Part shown: piece after piece, positions 1 to 9,681 of the stretch
How positions within the stretch are numbered: the stretch's first letter is position 1
How the letters are laid out: every line of letters begins with the position of its first letter
Source of the DNA: Enterocytospora artemiae
Taxonomy: Eukaryota; Microsporidia
Assembly (NCBI GenBank): GCA_038659295.1
Contig: JASNGC010000005.1
Span: 1 to 64,000 of the forward strand
Reading direction: 5' to 3'
Length of the DNA: 64,000 bases
The notes under the pieces: generated by a model
What the model was told of the DNA's origin: nothing
What the model saw: the letters and a program-made list of their open reading frames with translations, nothing else
Database searches by the model: none
Made by a program: the position numbers and the translations under genes

Positions 1-1200
1 GCTTAGGTCCGCATCACCTCCTTCTATCCAAAGGACGAACCCGTCTCAACATTCACTTCGTAAAGATGCTACTACTTCCAAGATCTGCTCCTAATGTCGT
101 TCCATCCGCGGTCGCCCGCGCACTTCCCCACAACAATAGTGCCCGCCTACTACTCACAGAGTCGAGGGCCTCACACCGCTGATCAGCGCCATCCATTTTA
201 TGCCGTCGCAAATTCGGTAGGTACGTTGCAACACGTTTCTTAGCGGATGCCAACCTCCATGGCCACCGCCCTACTGTCTGGATTTGCCTACCGCATTTAT
301 GGGTTCTCTGCTCAGCCTTTGGCTGTTTATCCCTCTGTCAGGTTCATCCCTTCTTGCAGACCAAGCTTACCTCGGTCTGCCCACTGATGCGTCCTAGGCC
401 CCAGCGCTAGTACACACTTATTACGCTGCCACAGCTTCGGAGTTTGTTGAAATTTTCCACATCCTCTCTACACCATGTCCCTAGTTTCCCGCATCGCTGT
501 CCTGAGAGACATTTCGGCTGGAACCAGCTACCAGGTAGTTCGATTGGTCTTTCGCCCCTTTCAGTAGCTCATGTCATCGAGTTGAACATCAGAATGACTC
601 AGATCCTCCATCAGAATTTTTCCTGACTTCAATCAAACCGCTGAAAGTTCACTACCTTTCGGGTCTTACCCTCCCAACTATCAAATCGCTTCCGGGCCCG
701 CACTTCACATGCTTCTCCTCGCTGGGAATGTAATCTCCTTGGTCCGTGTTTCAATACGGGTCCGAGTCTCTCGGCTTACCTCCTTGTACTTTCACTATTT
801 CACTCCCTTACCGGGACTTTTTCACACTTCGCTCGCGCTACTTCTCCGCTATCGGTCACCGACTATATTTAGACTTGGATGCTGTTACCACCCCTTCACA
901 CTGCACTACCAAGCAGCACTACTCTCTCCCTCTCCGCGCTCCAAGGACTATCACCCCCTCCGGTCGGCCTTTCCATGCCCGTCTCTCTGCGCTCTGCTAC
1001 AACGGGGAGCACGCCCCCTTACAATCGGGTCTTCTCCATGTTCAATCGCCTCTACTACTGGAATCTCCGTTGATTTCTTCTCCTATCCTTAATAATATGC
1101 TTAAGTTCAGGATGTTGTCCTGCACAACGTGCACAATTAGAATCTTATTGTCGTGTCCTTCACGTTCGTCATCGCTATCGGTACCTATCGATCCCGTACA
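1..1200 (-). rRNA. LSU rRNA, 5' part with fused 5.8S-like segment (partial)
   Basis: Read on the minus strand, positions 1131-1081 match the start of 28S (CCTGAACTTAAGCATAT) and 773-738 match the universal block GAAACACGGACCAAGGAG. Positions 298-150 carry the block around the GGATGGCGCTGATCAGCG stretch. Just 5' of the 28S start, 1190-1150 resembles 5.8S (ATCGATAGG, then CGATGACGAACGTG), with no ITS2 between, as expected of microsporidia, where 5.8S is fused to LSU. The 5' end near 1200 is estimated from that similarity. The 3' two thirds of the molecule lie beyond the left edge. Open frames inside this region are artefacts of rRNA sequence. Confidence 0.95.
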
Positions 1201-1534
1201 AGGAATAACGCAATTGTATCATGTATCAATCGTCATGCACTTGCGCACACCACAACAAACAATACCAATATCTCACATGCAGGGGCTTCCCCCCACACGT
1301 CCCTACCCACCCTCCCCCACGTGCGCTAAATTAACCCATATACTGCATAACACACACACAATACTACATGTATACAACATACACACAACACACACAATCC
1401 TAGTACAGAATATCCTATTAGTATTTCGCATTCAATACGTTCTGCTCTTTCTTAACTCCTCAATCATTTGAGCACTTCATTATAATGGCTACATCAACTA
1501 TATTTTCTCACTTATGAGCCATATTCAAAAATTA
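1201..1534. other. Spacer upstream of LSU rRNA; no SSU
   Basis: This stretch has C-rich and CA-rich runs (about 1285-1400) and no coding frame that looks like protein. I searched for conserved SSU 3'-end motifs and found none, so the SSU gene does not precede the LSU here. A Pol I promoter for the LSU transcript would be expected in it, but no motif can be named. Confidence 0.6.
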
Positions 1535-1729
1535 ATCATCTTCATACTATCCGTTAAATCATCTTCATACTATCAGTTAAATCATCTTCAAATTATCCGT
1601 TAAATAATATTCACATTATCCGTTAAATCATCTTCTTCACATTATACTATCCGTTAAATCATCTTCACATTATCCGTTAAATCATCTTCATACTATCCGT
1701 TAAATCATCTTCATATTATCCGTTAAATT
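1535..1729. repeat. Tandem repeat, about 23-bp unit
   Basis: About eight copies of a roughly 23-bp unit, consensus ATCATCTTCATACTATCCGT plus TAA, with substitutions and small indels between copies. The unit is not a multiple of three. The array abuts the decayed LRR gene that follows, at the point where the homology to the intact LRR gene runs out. Confidence 0.85.
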
Positions 1730-1744
1730 TCTATCCTTCAACGT

Positions 1745-3637
1745 TCTCTGTAACCCCACTGTGCCACTTCAAATTCCAAACTATTCAAGTCTGCCTTACC
1801 AAGTAAATCAACTACAGGTGATACCTCCTTATTCCTAGCAATTCAAATCCTCACCTTTAATGTCCATATGGTACATATTTTAATATTTCACCAGCCATGT
1901 CATTATTACTAAACCCTGCTAAATCAACTAATTCCAATCTATATACCTCTTTAGATACCTCTTTGGACACCTCTTCTCCCCAATACTCTTCCAAACCACT
2001 ACTTTTAGTTTACACTCTACAAACACATCAAATATACTATACCATATATATAATGCATTCTTTGGTACAAATTGTGAGAACATCTTCTGTGTCCTTCCAT
2101 CTCTTAACTCTGCTGTGCCTAGTATTGCTTTGTAATTTCATTTGAGTATTCTACTTTTTTTTACCATCACTATGTTCAAACAAGTATCCCAGTACTTCTA
2201 TTTTCTCTTCGTTGTTGTTGATCATTCTATTGTACACATTTGTGAAGAAACCGTCGGGTATGGTAAGGTTAAATCTCTCATCACAGAGCATCAGATACTT
2301 CATGGTCAATGCAATAGGATGTGGTGGTGCTGCATTCTCATATCCACTGAATGTAAGTTTAGTATCCGAGACAGAGTGCATTGCAGAATTTCCACTACTA
2401 ATTTTTAGCTCCATCTTGACCTCTCCCAGCTCTCCCGGGTTAATTGTATTTCCAAAGGTAAGTGGTGTATCCCCAATCTCTTCTGTCGTCCTTTGTAAAT
2501 CCTCTAATTGATTTGATTCCACATTTAACTTCACAATTACGATGTTTTAGCCTATCAATCAATTCCCTAAACTTATTTAATATTCCTCCAAAACCCCTCT
2601 AAGCTTGTATCTGCTGGAGATACTTCCGTAGCCATTACAATCACATTCATCATACTTATCATTCCTCATCTCACCTCATTCTTTACTAACCCTTCTTATA
2701 CACACTCATCACCTTCTTATATACACTCATCACCTTCTTATACACACTCATCACCTTCTTATACACACTCATCACCTTCTTATACACACTCATCACCTTC
2801 TTATACACACTCATCTATCAAATATTCCCCTTCATCCCTAGGCGTATACCCTCCTAAACCTCGTACTACCCTAGACCATTCCTTTCTTCTGTCTGCCGTC
2901 ATTGTGAATTCTCTATTCCAACATTTCTACAGAATTTCTTCAACGGTAAACTTTCTTCCAATCCCAGGTGTTCTAATGAATAGTGCTGTCCTTCCATATC
3001 CCAGAATAAGCAGTTGAAAAGATGAAGTAGTGTTATTTCTGCACAATCCGTGAATTTTTTGGTTTCATCAAATGTATTATCTTTTCTTATGTATATTGGA
3101 ACTGGTGTATTCACTCTGGAATATGGAAATATGTTAATAATCCTATAAAATTCACTGAATGTTTCTGTGAAACCTTCACTCATACCATATTCGTCTATTT
3201 TATATGATTTTTCTCCAATATTCTATCGAGATATAACTCTAGATCTTCCCTGGATTCCATCTCGAAATTGGTTATTATTCAATCTGCAATATCATCGATT
3301 TCGTATTCTTTAGACAACTCTGCCATATTTGTTTCGTCCGTCAAAACGCTGACAAATATCTCTGCCATCATTCTTACACCTACTACATCAGTTTCATCAC
3401 CGTCGATGATTTCAAACAAATAATGGCTTCCAAAATTACTCTCCATGGTTCTAACTCCACACAATATCCCCTACTGAATAAAATAACTCTATTGCACAAG
3501 TAAATACAATTACTGCCTTGAGAATTGTTTTTCTAATACCTTCATATCTATATACTAAGTATCTTCGTCATCTGATCTATCGATATTGCTGAATTCAGAA
3601 ACCACAAACTCTAGAATGGTTGGTAACCGTATCTCAT
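1745..3637 (-). pseudogene. Decayed paralog of the neighbouring LRR-family secreted protein
   Basis: Three separated minus-strand frames (about 3464-3279, 3183-2899 and 2534-2151) align in order with the N-terminal half of the intact 1122-aa protein at 4672-8040. Shared stretches include MESNFGSHY/MKSNFAHYY, PYSRVN.P and FFTNVYNRMINNNEEK. DNA similarity continues to about 1745 and includes the original start region at 3637 and some of the sequence 5' of it. The reading frame is broken by several frameshifts and stops, including a TGA where the intact gene encodes Ser in VKSG. The LRR half is almost entirely missing. A 21-bp array has expanded inside it. It cannot make a full protein. Confidence 0.85.
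2692..2815. repeat. Tandem repeat, 21-bp unit x 6
   Basis: Six near-identical copies of CTTCTTATACACACTCATCA plus C; one copy has a T/C change and the last is slightly short. The array lies inside the decayed LRR gene. In the ancestral minus-strand frame each unit carries a TAA, so the array is not a coding expansion. Confidence 0.92.
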
Positions 3638-4671
3638 GAGTATTAGCTAATGTATCATTTATTACACCTCTCCCTCAATATCTCTTCCAAAATATTCAAT
3701 ATAACAACTATATCAACACACCCCTCCTTATAATCTTGAAGATGATGAATTCCACTTTTCAAGTTGGTCTCTGTATTCCTGGATTAGTTAAGATACTTGA
3801 AATAATCTATTCCTGCAATTCAAAATGACTCCACGAACAAATAAGTTGCAAAAAATTAATCACTAAGTATGTCTAAAATCCTAATAAATTTCTCATACCC
3901 GAAGATCCATAATTTATTTTGTGATTCTAGCAAATCCCCATAGATAACAATTAAAGTGGTAGAAAATAAAGTGATGGAAAACACTGCTCAATTTATAACT
4001 AAATAGTCACTTACATATTTTTTTGATACTATTACTCTGATAAATTTACATACCCCACCCATTGAAGCTTGAGATTCATCATGGATTAATAATTTGTGTA
4101 GTAGAGGTGATATAGATTGTAGTTTTGTAACAGTGCAGTCATACTCTATCACACCCACCATGTTGTAATAGTTCTCTATTACCTTTTACACCACAGGTCA
4201 CGAGTACTGACACTCCATGTACACAACAAACCACCATATATTTGTGTCTGTCTCATCAATATGAAATTCACAATCTCTTATCAACATATAGCTAGTCCAA
4301 GAGATGTTATTTTCCCATCAACTGACAAATTTGCTTATTCTGAATATTCCACAGGGGATGGTCTAATCTCCAACTATAACCATACCTCACTTGGAATACT
4401 ATGGTATGTGTTGATCCAATGATGAAGCTATTACAATATCCACAAGTTACCAGATGATATAACGAGTCAATCAAACTTTACTCACCAGTCTGAAAGATAT
4501 CCTCATTGGCCATGGTCAGATTAGTAAAGAATTAAAACAAACTGCTAGTTACCAAACGATATTCAAAAATTTCTTCTTCATATTTGAACCTCCACTGTTT
4601 AATAAGCATTTTCTATTTATTCATATCCATATATCAATCTTTCCACTTTAGTATCAAATAATATATCAATG
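3638..4671. other. Gene-free subtelomeric spacer
   Basis: No open frame with protein-like composition. The first 90 or so bases resemble the sequence just 5' of the intact LRR gene (8041-8140), so the duplicated segment included the upstream region. The rest shows nothing I can name. Confidence 0.6.
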
Positions 4672-7600
4672 TCATATAATACCAACACCTACTCCATTGG
4701 CCTTAAGTTTCTTTAGCATCTCTCTGGTATCCATACCCATCAATTCAATATCTTTACATGAAATTGTAAACTTCTTCAATGAAAGAATCTTTACCACTGA
4801 TTTGATTATTATACTCCAATCTGATCCTGTAAATTTGATATAGTCCATATTTAAATCCTCCAAGCATTTTAATGACCCAAGTACCGCTGTAAACTTTTTG
4901 ATCTCTTCGGTTCTTTTTTCTGCTTCCATAGTACTTACCCCCAAGACATTCAACGATAGATTTAATTCTTTAATCAACCTATTGTTTTTAATAATTTCTG
5001 TCATTATTGATAAATTTTCCAACTTCAATTCACTTCTTTGTAAGTTTATATTAGTCAGCTTATTTAAACCCTTAATTCCATTCAAAATAGGGGTAATATC
5101 TTTTAGACAACAGTTTTCTGTATTCAATACCTTTAATTTGGTCATCTTTGCTATTATTTTACCAATCTCCCTTGCATCCTCATTATTAAATTTGCATCCT
5201 GAGATATCAAGTGTCTCTATTTTTAAGTCACTGGCAGTATATTCGCATTTATCACCTGACAGATTAAAATTATTACCTCCAATGGCTACATCAGTTATTT
5301 TTTCATACCTATGAATCGTATTAAAAAATTCAGTAATCGTTATCTCCATATCATTGTGTGCCAAATTTATACCTTTTAAGTTTGGAAACCAATTCAACAT
5401 ATTTTCTATTTCTTCCACCGACCTATAAGATAACTTATTTTCCTTCAAACTTAAATATTCTATTCCTCCGCAAAGTGTGAGTGCACCATATTTTCCACAT
5501 ATATACTGCATGTCACTTGGATTTAGATCGTTTTCACCCAAATAGAGTTTCTTTAGCTTCGGCATCTTCGACAATAATTCTGAAAAAGCTAATCCTGCTT
5601 CATTTTCATTCAGTTTATTTGAGGAATAGTCTAAACTCTCTATATCTAAACTAGATATTGATTCCACAAACATTCTAGTTTTCTCCAATCCAAGTTCATT
5701 ATAACTAATATTCAATTCCTTCAGTGACTTCATTTCTTTTATGGCCCTGAATATTTGTGGCAAGTAGGATGAATCACACTTTCCAATTTCATTATCGCTG
5801 ATATCAAGACATTCAAGATTCGGACAACCCTTCAGTATTTGAATAAACAGTTCTATGCTATCATTAGACGATAAGGGAAAGTTTAATTCGAGATGTCTTA
5901 ATTGAATATTCTTCAGTAGTTTTACAATGCGATTTAAGGATTCTTTTGGTATAATAACATCTGAAGCTATTTCCAAATGATTCAATTTACCAGCTTTCTC
6001 GAGTAAATTAACTATAAATAGTACTTCTTCATCCTTAGTAATTGAAATCTTCAATATTTTTAATGACTCATAAGGTATATATTTTAGAATTTTATCAAAT
6101 ATATCACTATTATAATCACATAACTTAGTAGTTAGGTCAATTGAATTCAATTTTGATATCTCTTTTCCCCAGTACTCTTTCAAGATGTTGGACTTTGATT
6201 TACATGCTTCTGCCAATACATCGAATGCATTATATCCTATATATAGTGTATCATTCGGTAGAAATGGTGAGAACATATACTGTGTGGCTGGATCGGCTAA
6301 CTCGACTGTGCCCAGTATCTGCTTTGTAATCTTATCTGAGTAGTTTCCAAACTCTTTATCATCCTTCTGTTCAAACAAGTATGTCAGTACTTCTACCTTC
6401 TCTTCATTGTTGTTGATCATTCTATTGTACACATTAGTGAAGAAATCGTCGGGTATGTTAAAGTTGAATTCCTTATTACAGAGCATCAAATACTTCATAG
6501 TCAATGAAATAGGAAGTGGTATTGCTACATCCTCATATCCACTGAATGTAAGTTTATCAACTAATTCTGATAATTCATCTTCTTGAATTGTATCTGAGAT
6601 AAAGTGCATCGCAGAATGTCTACTATCAATTTTTAACTCCATTTTGACTTCTTTCGAGTTAATTATATTTCCAAATGTCAATATTATACTCCCGCCAAAA
6701 TCTGTTCTATTCTCATTCACCCATACAAATTCTTCAATTGATTTGAATTCACATTCAACTTTACAATTAGGATGTTTCAACTTATCAACCAACTCCCCAA
6801 ATTTCTTTTCTATATTATTGAGATTCATACTAGTGTCCTTCAAAAATTTCCTTATATCCTTATTTCTTGAAGGTACTACTGCTACCATCACAATCACATT
6901 CATCATATTTATCAATCCTGATTTCACTTCATTTCTTGCAATTCCATATATAATCTTACCTATTGAATATTTACTTCTTTTAGTAGATGTAGAACTTCCC
7001 AGGTCCTGTACCACCCGAGACCATTCCTTTCTTGTATTACTTGTGATTGTGAATTGTTCATTTCCAACTGTTTCGTAGAATTGTACCAATGGTGATTTTT
7101 CATCCAATCTCAGGTGTTCTAGTGAATAGCACTTCCCTTCCACGTCCCAGAACAAGCAGTTAAAAAGGTGAAGCAGTGCCATCTCAACACAATCCGAGAA
7201 TATTTTAGTTCCAAATGTATTACCATCTCTTGTGTATACTGGAACTGAAGCATTCGAAACTGGTTTATTCACCCTGGAATATGGGAATGACGAGTTAATA
7301 CTCTTATAAAACTCTCCAAATATTTCTGTGAAATCATTACCCATATTATATCTGTCTATTTTACATGATTTTTCTTTAATTTTCTCTAATATTGTAGTAA
7401 GATATAACTCTAGATCTTCTTTGGAATCTAATACTTCAATCATAAATCCATGAATCAAGAGGTGTTTGAGTTCTTTGTCCTTGTCTTTGAACAATTTCGA
7501 TTTCGATTCTATCTTGAAATTGTTTATTATTCGGTTAACCGTACGTCTAATTTCGCTTCCTTCGCCTCCCTCTGATTTTTTTGTTAACTTGGCTACGTTT

Positions 7601-8040
7601 GCTTTATCTTCTGTAAAAATACTGACGAATACATCAGCCATCATTCTTATACTCTTACGTCTACTTTCACTTTTATCCTTATTACCAGTTCCAAAGTAAT
7701 AATGTGCAAAATTACTCTTCATATTCCTAAAAGGACATAATATGCCTGTTGGAGATGGAAATAAATATATCATAAGATTTGTAATACTATCACTACTTTT
7801 ATCTTCTCCAAAGTTTCTTCTACCATCTTTATATGTAACTTTAATTTCTGGATTATACCTTCTTAAGTTGGGAGCACAATTCATCAAATAAATAAATCCA
7901 AATATTGGATTGAGAATTGTTTCTTCAATATTTCTATATTCTTCTGTACCAAATATCTCTGCTATCTGATCTATCGATATTCTTGAAAGTACTTGACCCA
8001 GAAACAACAAGCTGTAGAACAGTTGATAACTGTATCTCAT
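4672..8040 (-). CDS. Secreted leucine-rich-repeat family protein, 1122 aa
   Basis: The protein starts with a likely signal peptide (hydrophobic core LFYSLLFLGQVLS, about residues 6-19). A roughly 600-residue N-terminal region follows that I do not recognise, with a conserved patch PDDFFTNVYNRMINNNEEK near 530-550. From about residue 660 to 1090 there are repeated LRR units with the L..L.L..N pattern (CLDISDNEIG, ELNISYNELG, YLSLKENKLS, INLAHNDME). Expanded secreted LRR families near chromosome ends are known in several microsporidia; a host-facing role is inferred. A broken copy lies next to it. The start at 8040 is supported because homology to the broken copy also begins there. No transmembrane anchor is seen at the C terminus. 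Confidence 0.88.
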   Translation of the reverse strand: MRYSYQLFYSLLFLGQVLSRISIDQIAEIFGTEEYRNIEETILNPIFGFIYLMNCAPNLRRYNPEIKVTYKDGRRNFGEDKSSDSITNLMIYLFPSPTGILCPFRNMKSNFAHYYFGTGNKDKSESRRKSIRMMADVFVSIFTEDKANVAKLTKKSEGGEGSEIRRTVNRIINNFKIESKSKLFKDKDKELKHLLIHGFMIEVLDSKEDLELYLTTILEKIKEKSCKIDRYNMGNDFTEIFGEFYKSINSSFPYSRVNKPVSNASVPVYTRDGNTFGTKIFSDCVEMALLHLFNCLFWDVEGKCYSLEHLRLDEKSPLVQFYETVGNEQFTITSNTRKEWSRVVQDLGSSTSTKRSKYSIGKIIYGIARNEVKSGLINMMNVIVMVAVVPSRNKDIRKFLKDTSMNLNNIEKKFGELVDKLKHPNCKVECEFKSIEEFVWVNENRTDFGGSIILTFGNIINSKEVKMELKIDSRHSAMHFISDTIQEDELSELVDKLTFSGYEDVAIPLPISLTMKYLMLCNKEFNFNIPDDFFTNVYNRMINNNEEKVEVLTYLFEQKDDKEFGNYSDKITKQILGTVELADPATQYMFSPFLPNDTLYIGYNAFDVLAEACKSKSNILKEYWGKEISKLNSIDLTTKLCDYNSDIFDKILKYIPYESLKILKISITKDEEVLFIVNLLEKAGKLNHLEIASDVIIPKESLNRIVKLLKNIQLRHLELNFPLSSNDSIELFIQILKGCPNLECLDISDNEIGKCDSSYLPQIFRAIKEMKSLKELNISYNELGLEKTRMFVESISSLDIESLDYSSNKLNENEAGLAFSELLSKMPKLKKLYLGENDLNPSDMQYICGKYGALTLCGGIEYLSLKENKLSYRSVEEIENMLNWFPNLKGINLAHNDMEITITEFFNTIHRYEKITDVAIGGNNFNLSGDKCEYTASDLKIETLDISGCKFNNEDAREIGKIIAKMTKLKVLNTENCCLKDITPILNGIKGLNKLTNINLQRSELKLENLSIMTEIIKNNRLIKELNLSLNVLGVSTMEAEKRTEEIKKFTAVLGSLKCLEDLNMDYIKFTGSDWSIIIKSVVKILSLKKFTISCKDIELMGMDTREMLKKLKANGVGVGII

Positions 8041-8386
8041 GGGTATTGGTGCTATTGCCCCATATCATTACTCCCTTTCCCTTAATATTACTTTCTAAGA
8101 CATTGATGAATTATTGGTATTAAACATAACAATTACACCAATATGTATATTGTTTACAGTTAGTACCCCCTTTTCATTAAATTCCACCAGTGATATTACT
8201 CCTAGGTATATTTTCAAACCTTGAAATTATTATCATTTGTTCAATTTTTGAGTGCATAATGCGGTTTGTTTTGCAATTCATCAATTAACAAATTTATCTA
8301 GACATATTTAGTTAGTAATCAATTATCTGCCATATAAACGTCTGGAAGAAATTTTTATAAAAACTTGGACATATTTGCCCTTCATT
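8041..8386. other. Intergenic region between divergent genes
   Basis: This is the shared 5' region of the LRR gene (minus) and APC10 (plus). It is AT-rich with no convincing open frame. Confidence 0.5.
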
Positions 8387-8773
8387 ATGAATGTATCGCT
8401 ATCTTCATCAAAAAGAGGCTATGGATTGTCACAACTTCTTTCCCCATCCCATTCAGAATACTGGTCAACAGATGGTCCCTTACCTCATGCAATTAAGGTT
8501 GAGTTTTTATACAGAACATATGTGTATTCCATAAGATTATACTTAGATTTTGATAGGGATGACTCTTACACTCCACAACGACTACGTATTGTTTGTAATT
8601 CCACCTCAAAAGAGATGACTCTAAATGAGCCGGTGGGTGAAGTTGAAATGGTAGTTGATGAGTTGGTTTTATGCATCTATATTATAATTCTTTCAAATCA
8701 TTCCGAGGGTAAGGATTCACATGTGCATGGATTGAAAATATACAAGTCAACAACTGAAGAGATATTGTTTTAA
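8387..8773 (+). CDS. APC10: Anaphase-promoting complex subunit 10 (DOC1-like)
   Basis: APC10/DOC1 is the processivity subunit of the anaphase-promoting complex, the nuclear ubiquitin ligase that drives mitotic exit, and helps recruit substrate. The 128-aa product is essentially just the DOC beta-jelly-roll. Near the N terminus it has SSSKRGYGLSQLLSPSHSEYW followed by STDGPLPHAI, matching the family's G.G...L.D.....YWQSDG..PH. DFDRDDSYTP matches the family's D...DESYTP, and ILSNHSEGKDSHVHGLKIY matches the ILANHQNGRDTHIRQIKIY-type C terminus. The start is the ATG 8 bases after CCC. SGT1, another ubiquitin-ligase/chaperone factor, follows after 88 bp on the same strand. Confidence 0.9.
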   Translation: MNVSLSSSKRGYGLSQLLSPSHSEYWSTDGPLPHAIKVEFLYRTYVYSIRLYLDFDRDDSYTPQRLRIVCNSTSKEMTLNEPVGEVEMVVDELVLCIYIIILSNHSEGKDSHVHGLKIYKSTTEEILF

Positions 8774-8861
8774 CCGGCATATCAACTGCATGAATGTTTG
8801 TACTGAATTCTAATCTGGTGGGTAAGTGTATAAACATCTTCGTGTTTTCTCATCCCTTTTT

Positions 8862-9392
8862 ATGTATTATGAGTTTTCAGACCATATCGATGGCTTAACG
8901 GTAACAATTTATAAGAAACCAAAGGAAGAAAGAATGTATGAGATAAAAGTTGAGAAAAAACAAGTATTAGTTACTCTTGTTGATGGAGGTGAGCAAAAGA
9001 AGTGTGCTGGGAAGAAAAATGGTGAATTCGTCATAAATCTTCCTGGAGAGGTTGAATTTGGCAAAATGACAAGTGATAAGTATAAAGTCCAAGTTGAACT
9101 TGTTAAGAAAATTAGAGGGAGATGGGGTTGTATAAACGAGTTGCATAAAAGGGTTGCTTCTGGCGAAACTACTGAGGAGCCTGCCATATATTCTAACACC
9201 AAAAGCTCCCATACAAGCAATCATGATGACTCACAAAATCCGGATGATCTATTCGCTCTTTTGCAGAATATTTACTCACAAGGTGATGAAAACATCAGGA
9301 GAGCCATGAATAAGAGTTTAAGGGAAAGTAATGGAACAGTTTTATCAACAGATTGGGAGTCCATCAAGAATAATAAACCACAAAATGAATAG
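8862..9392 (+). CDS. SGT1: SGT1-like co-chaperone (CS + SGS domains)
   Basis: SGT1 bridges HSP90 to SKP1 and kinetochore or ubiquitin-ligase clients. The 176-aa product lacks the TPR domain of yeast SGT1. It opens with a CS (p23-like) fold (MYYEFSDHIDGLTVTIYKK..., residues 1-80). It ends with an SGS domain in which DDLFALLQNIYSQGDENIRR and AMNKSLRESNGTVLSTDWE match the family's RRAMNKSF.ESGGTVLSTNW signature very closely. The chosen ATG has TCCC 5 bases upstream. The frame stays open further upstream only through a GTG, which would add residues in front of the CS fold. Confidence 0.9.
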   Translation: MYYEFSDHIDGLTVTIYKKPKEERMYEIKVEKKQVLVTLVDGGEQKKCAGKKNGEFVINLPGEVEFGKMTSDKYKVQVELVKKIRGRWGCINELHKRVASGETTEEPAIYSNTKSSHTSNHDDSQNPDDLFALLQNIYSQGDENIRRAMNKSLRESNGTVLSTDWESIKNNKPQNE

Positions 9393-9681
9393 TTCGTGTA
9401 ACATAGCATTGTTGTACATTTATATAAAATGTGTTAATAGTCCAATATCATTTTTTATTTTACTATTAATAATAAACTATGTTTTGGCAACCCCAGCAAC
9501 TTCTTAATACAGTGTTTGTATGTGTAAAAATATATAGGTTTTGACTATATCAAAGACGGTCTACTGTGAGAGGATGAAATATAAAAGAAATAGTCAATTA
9601 GCATATCAGATTCATGCTATGATACGCTTAAATATGTAAAAAATACAAACTCAATAAAAGTTCTGAGAAGAAATAATAAAT

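Noticed and set aside
444..1471. Several plus-strand open frames of 60-241 codons
   Set aside because: They lie over the LSU rRNA and its spacer on the opposite strand; conserved rRNA motifs explain the sequence.
8815..8880. GTAAGT followed by a T-rich stretch and TTTCAG before SGT1, resembling an intron
   Set aside because: Splicing would not extend any sensible reading frame, and the ATG with CCC lies inside the putative intron.
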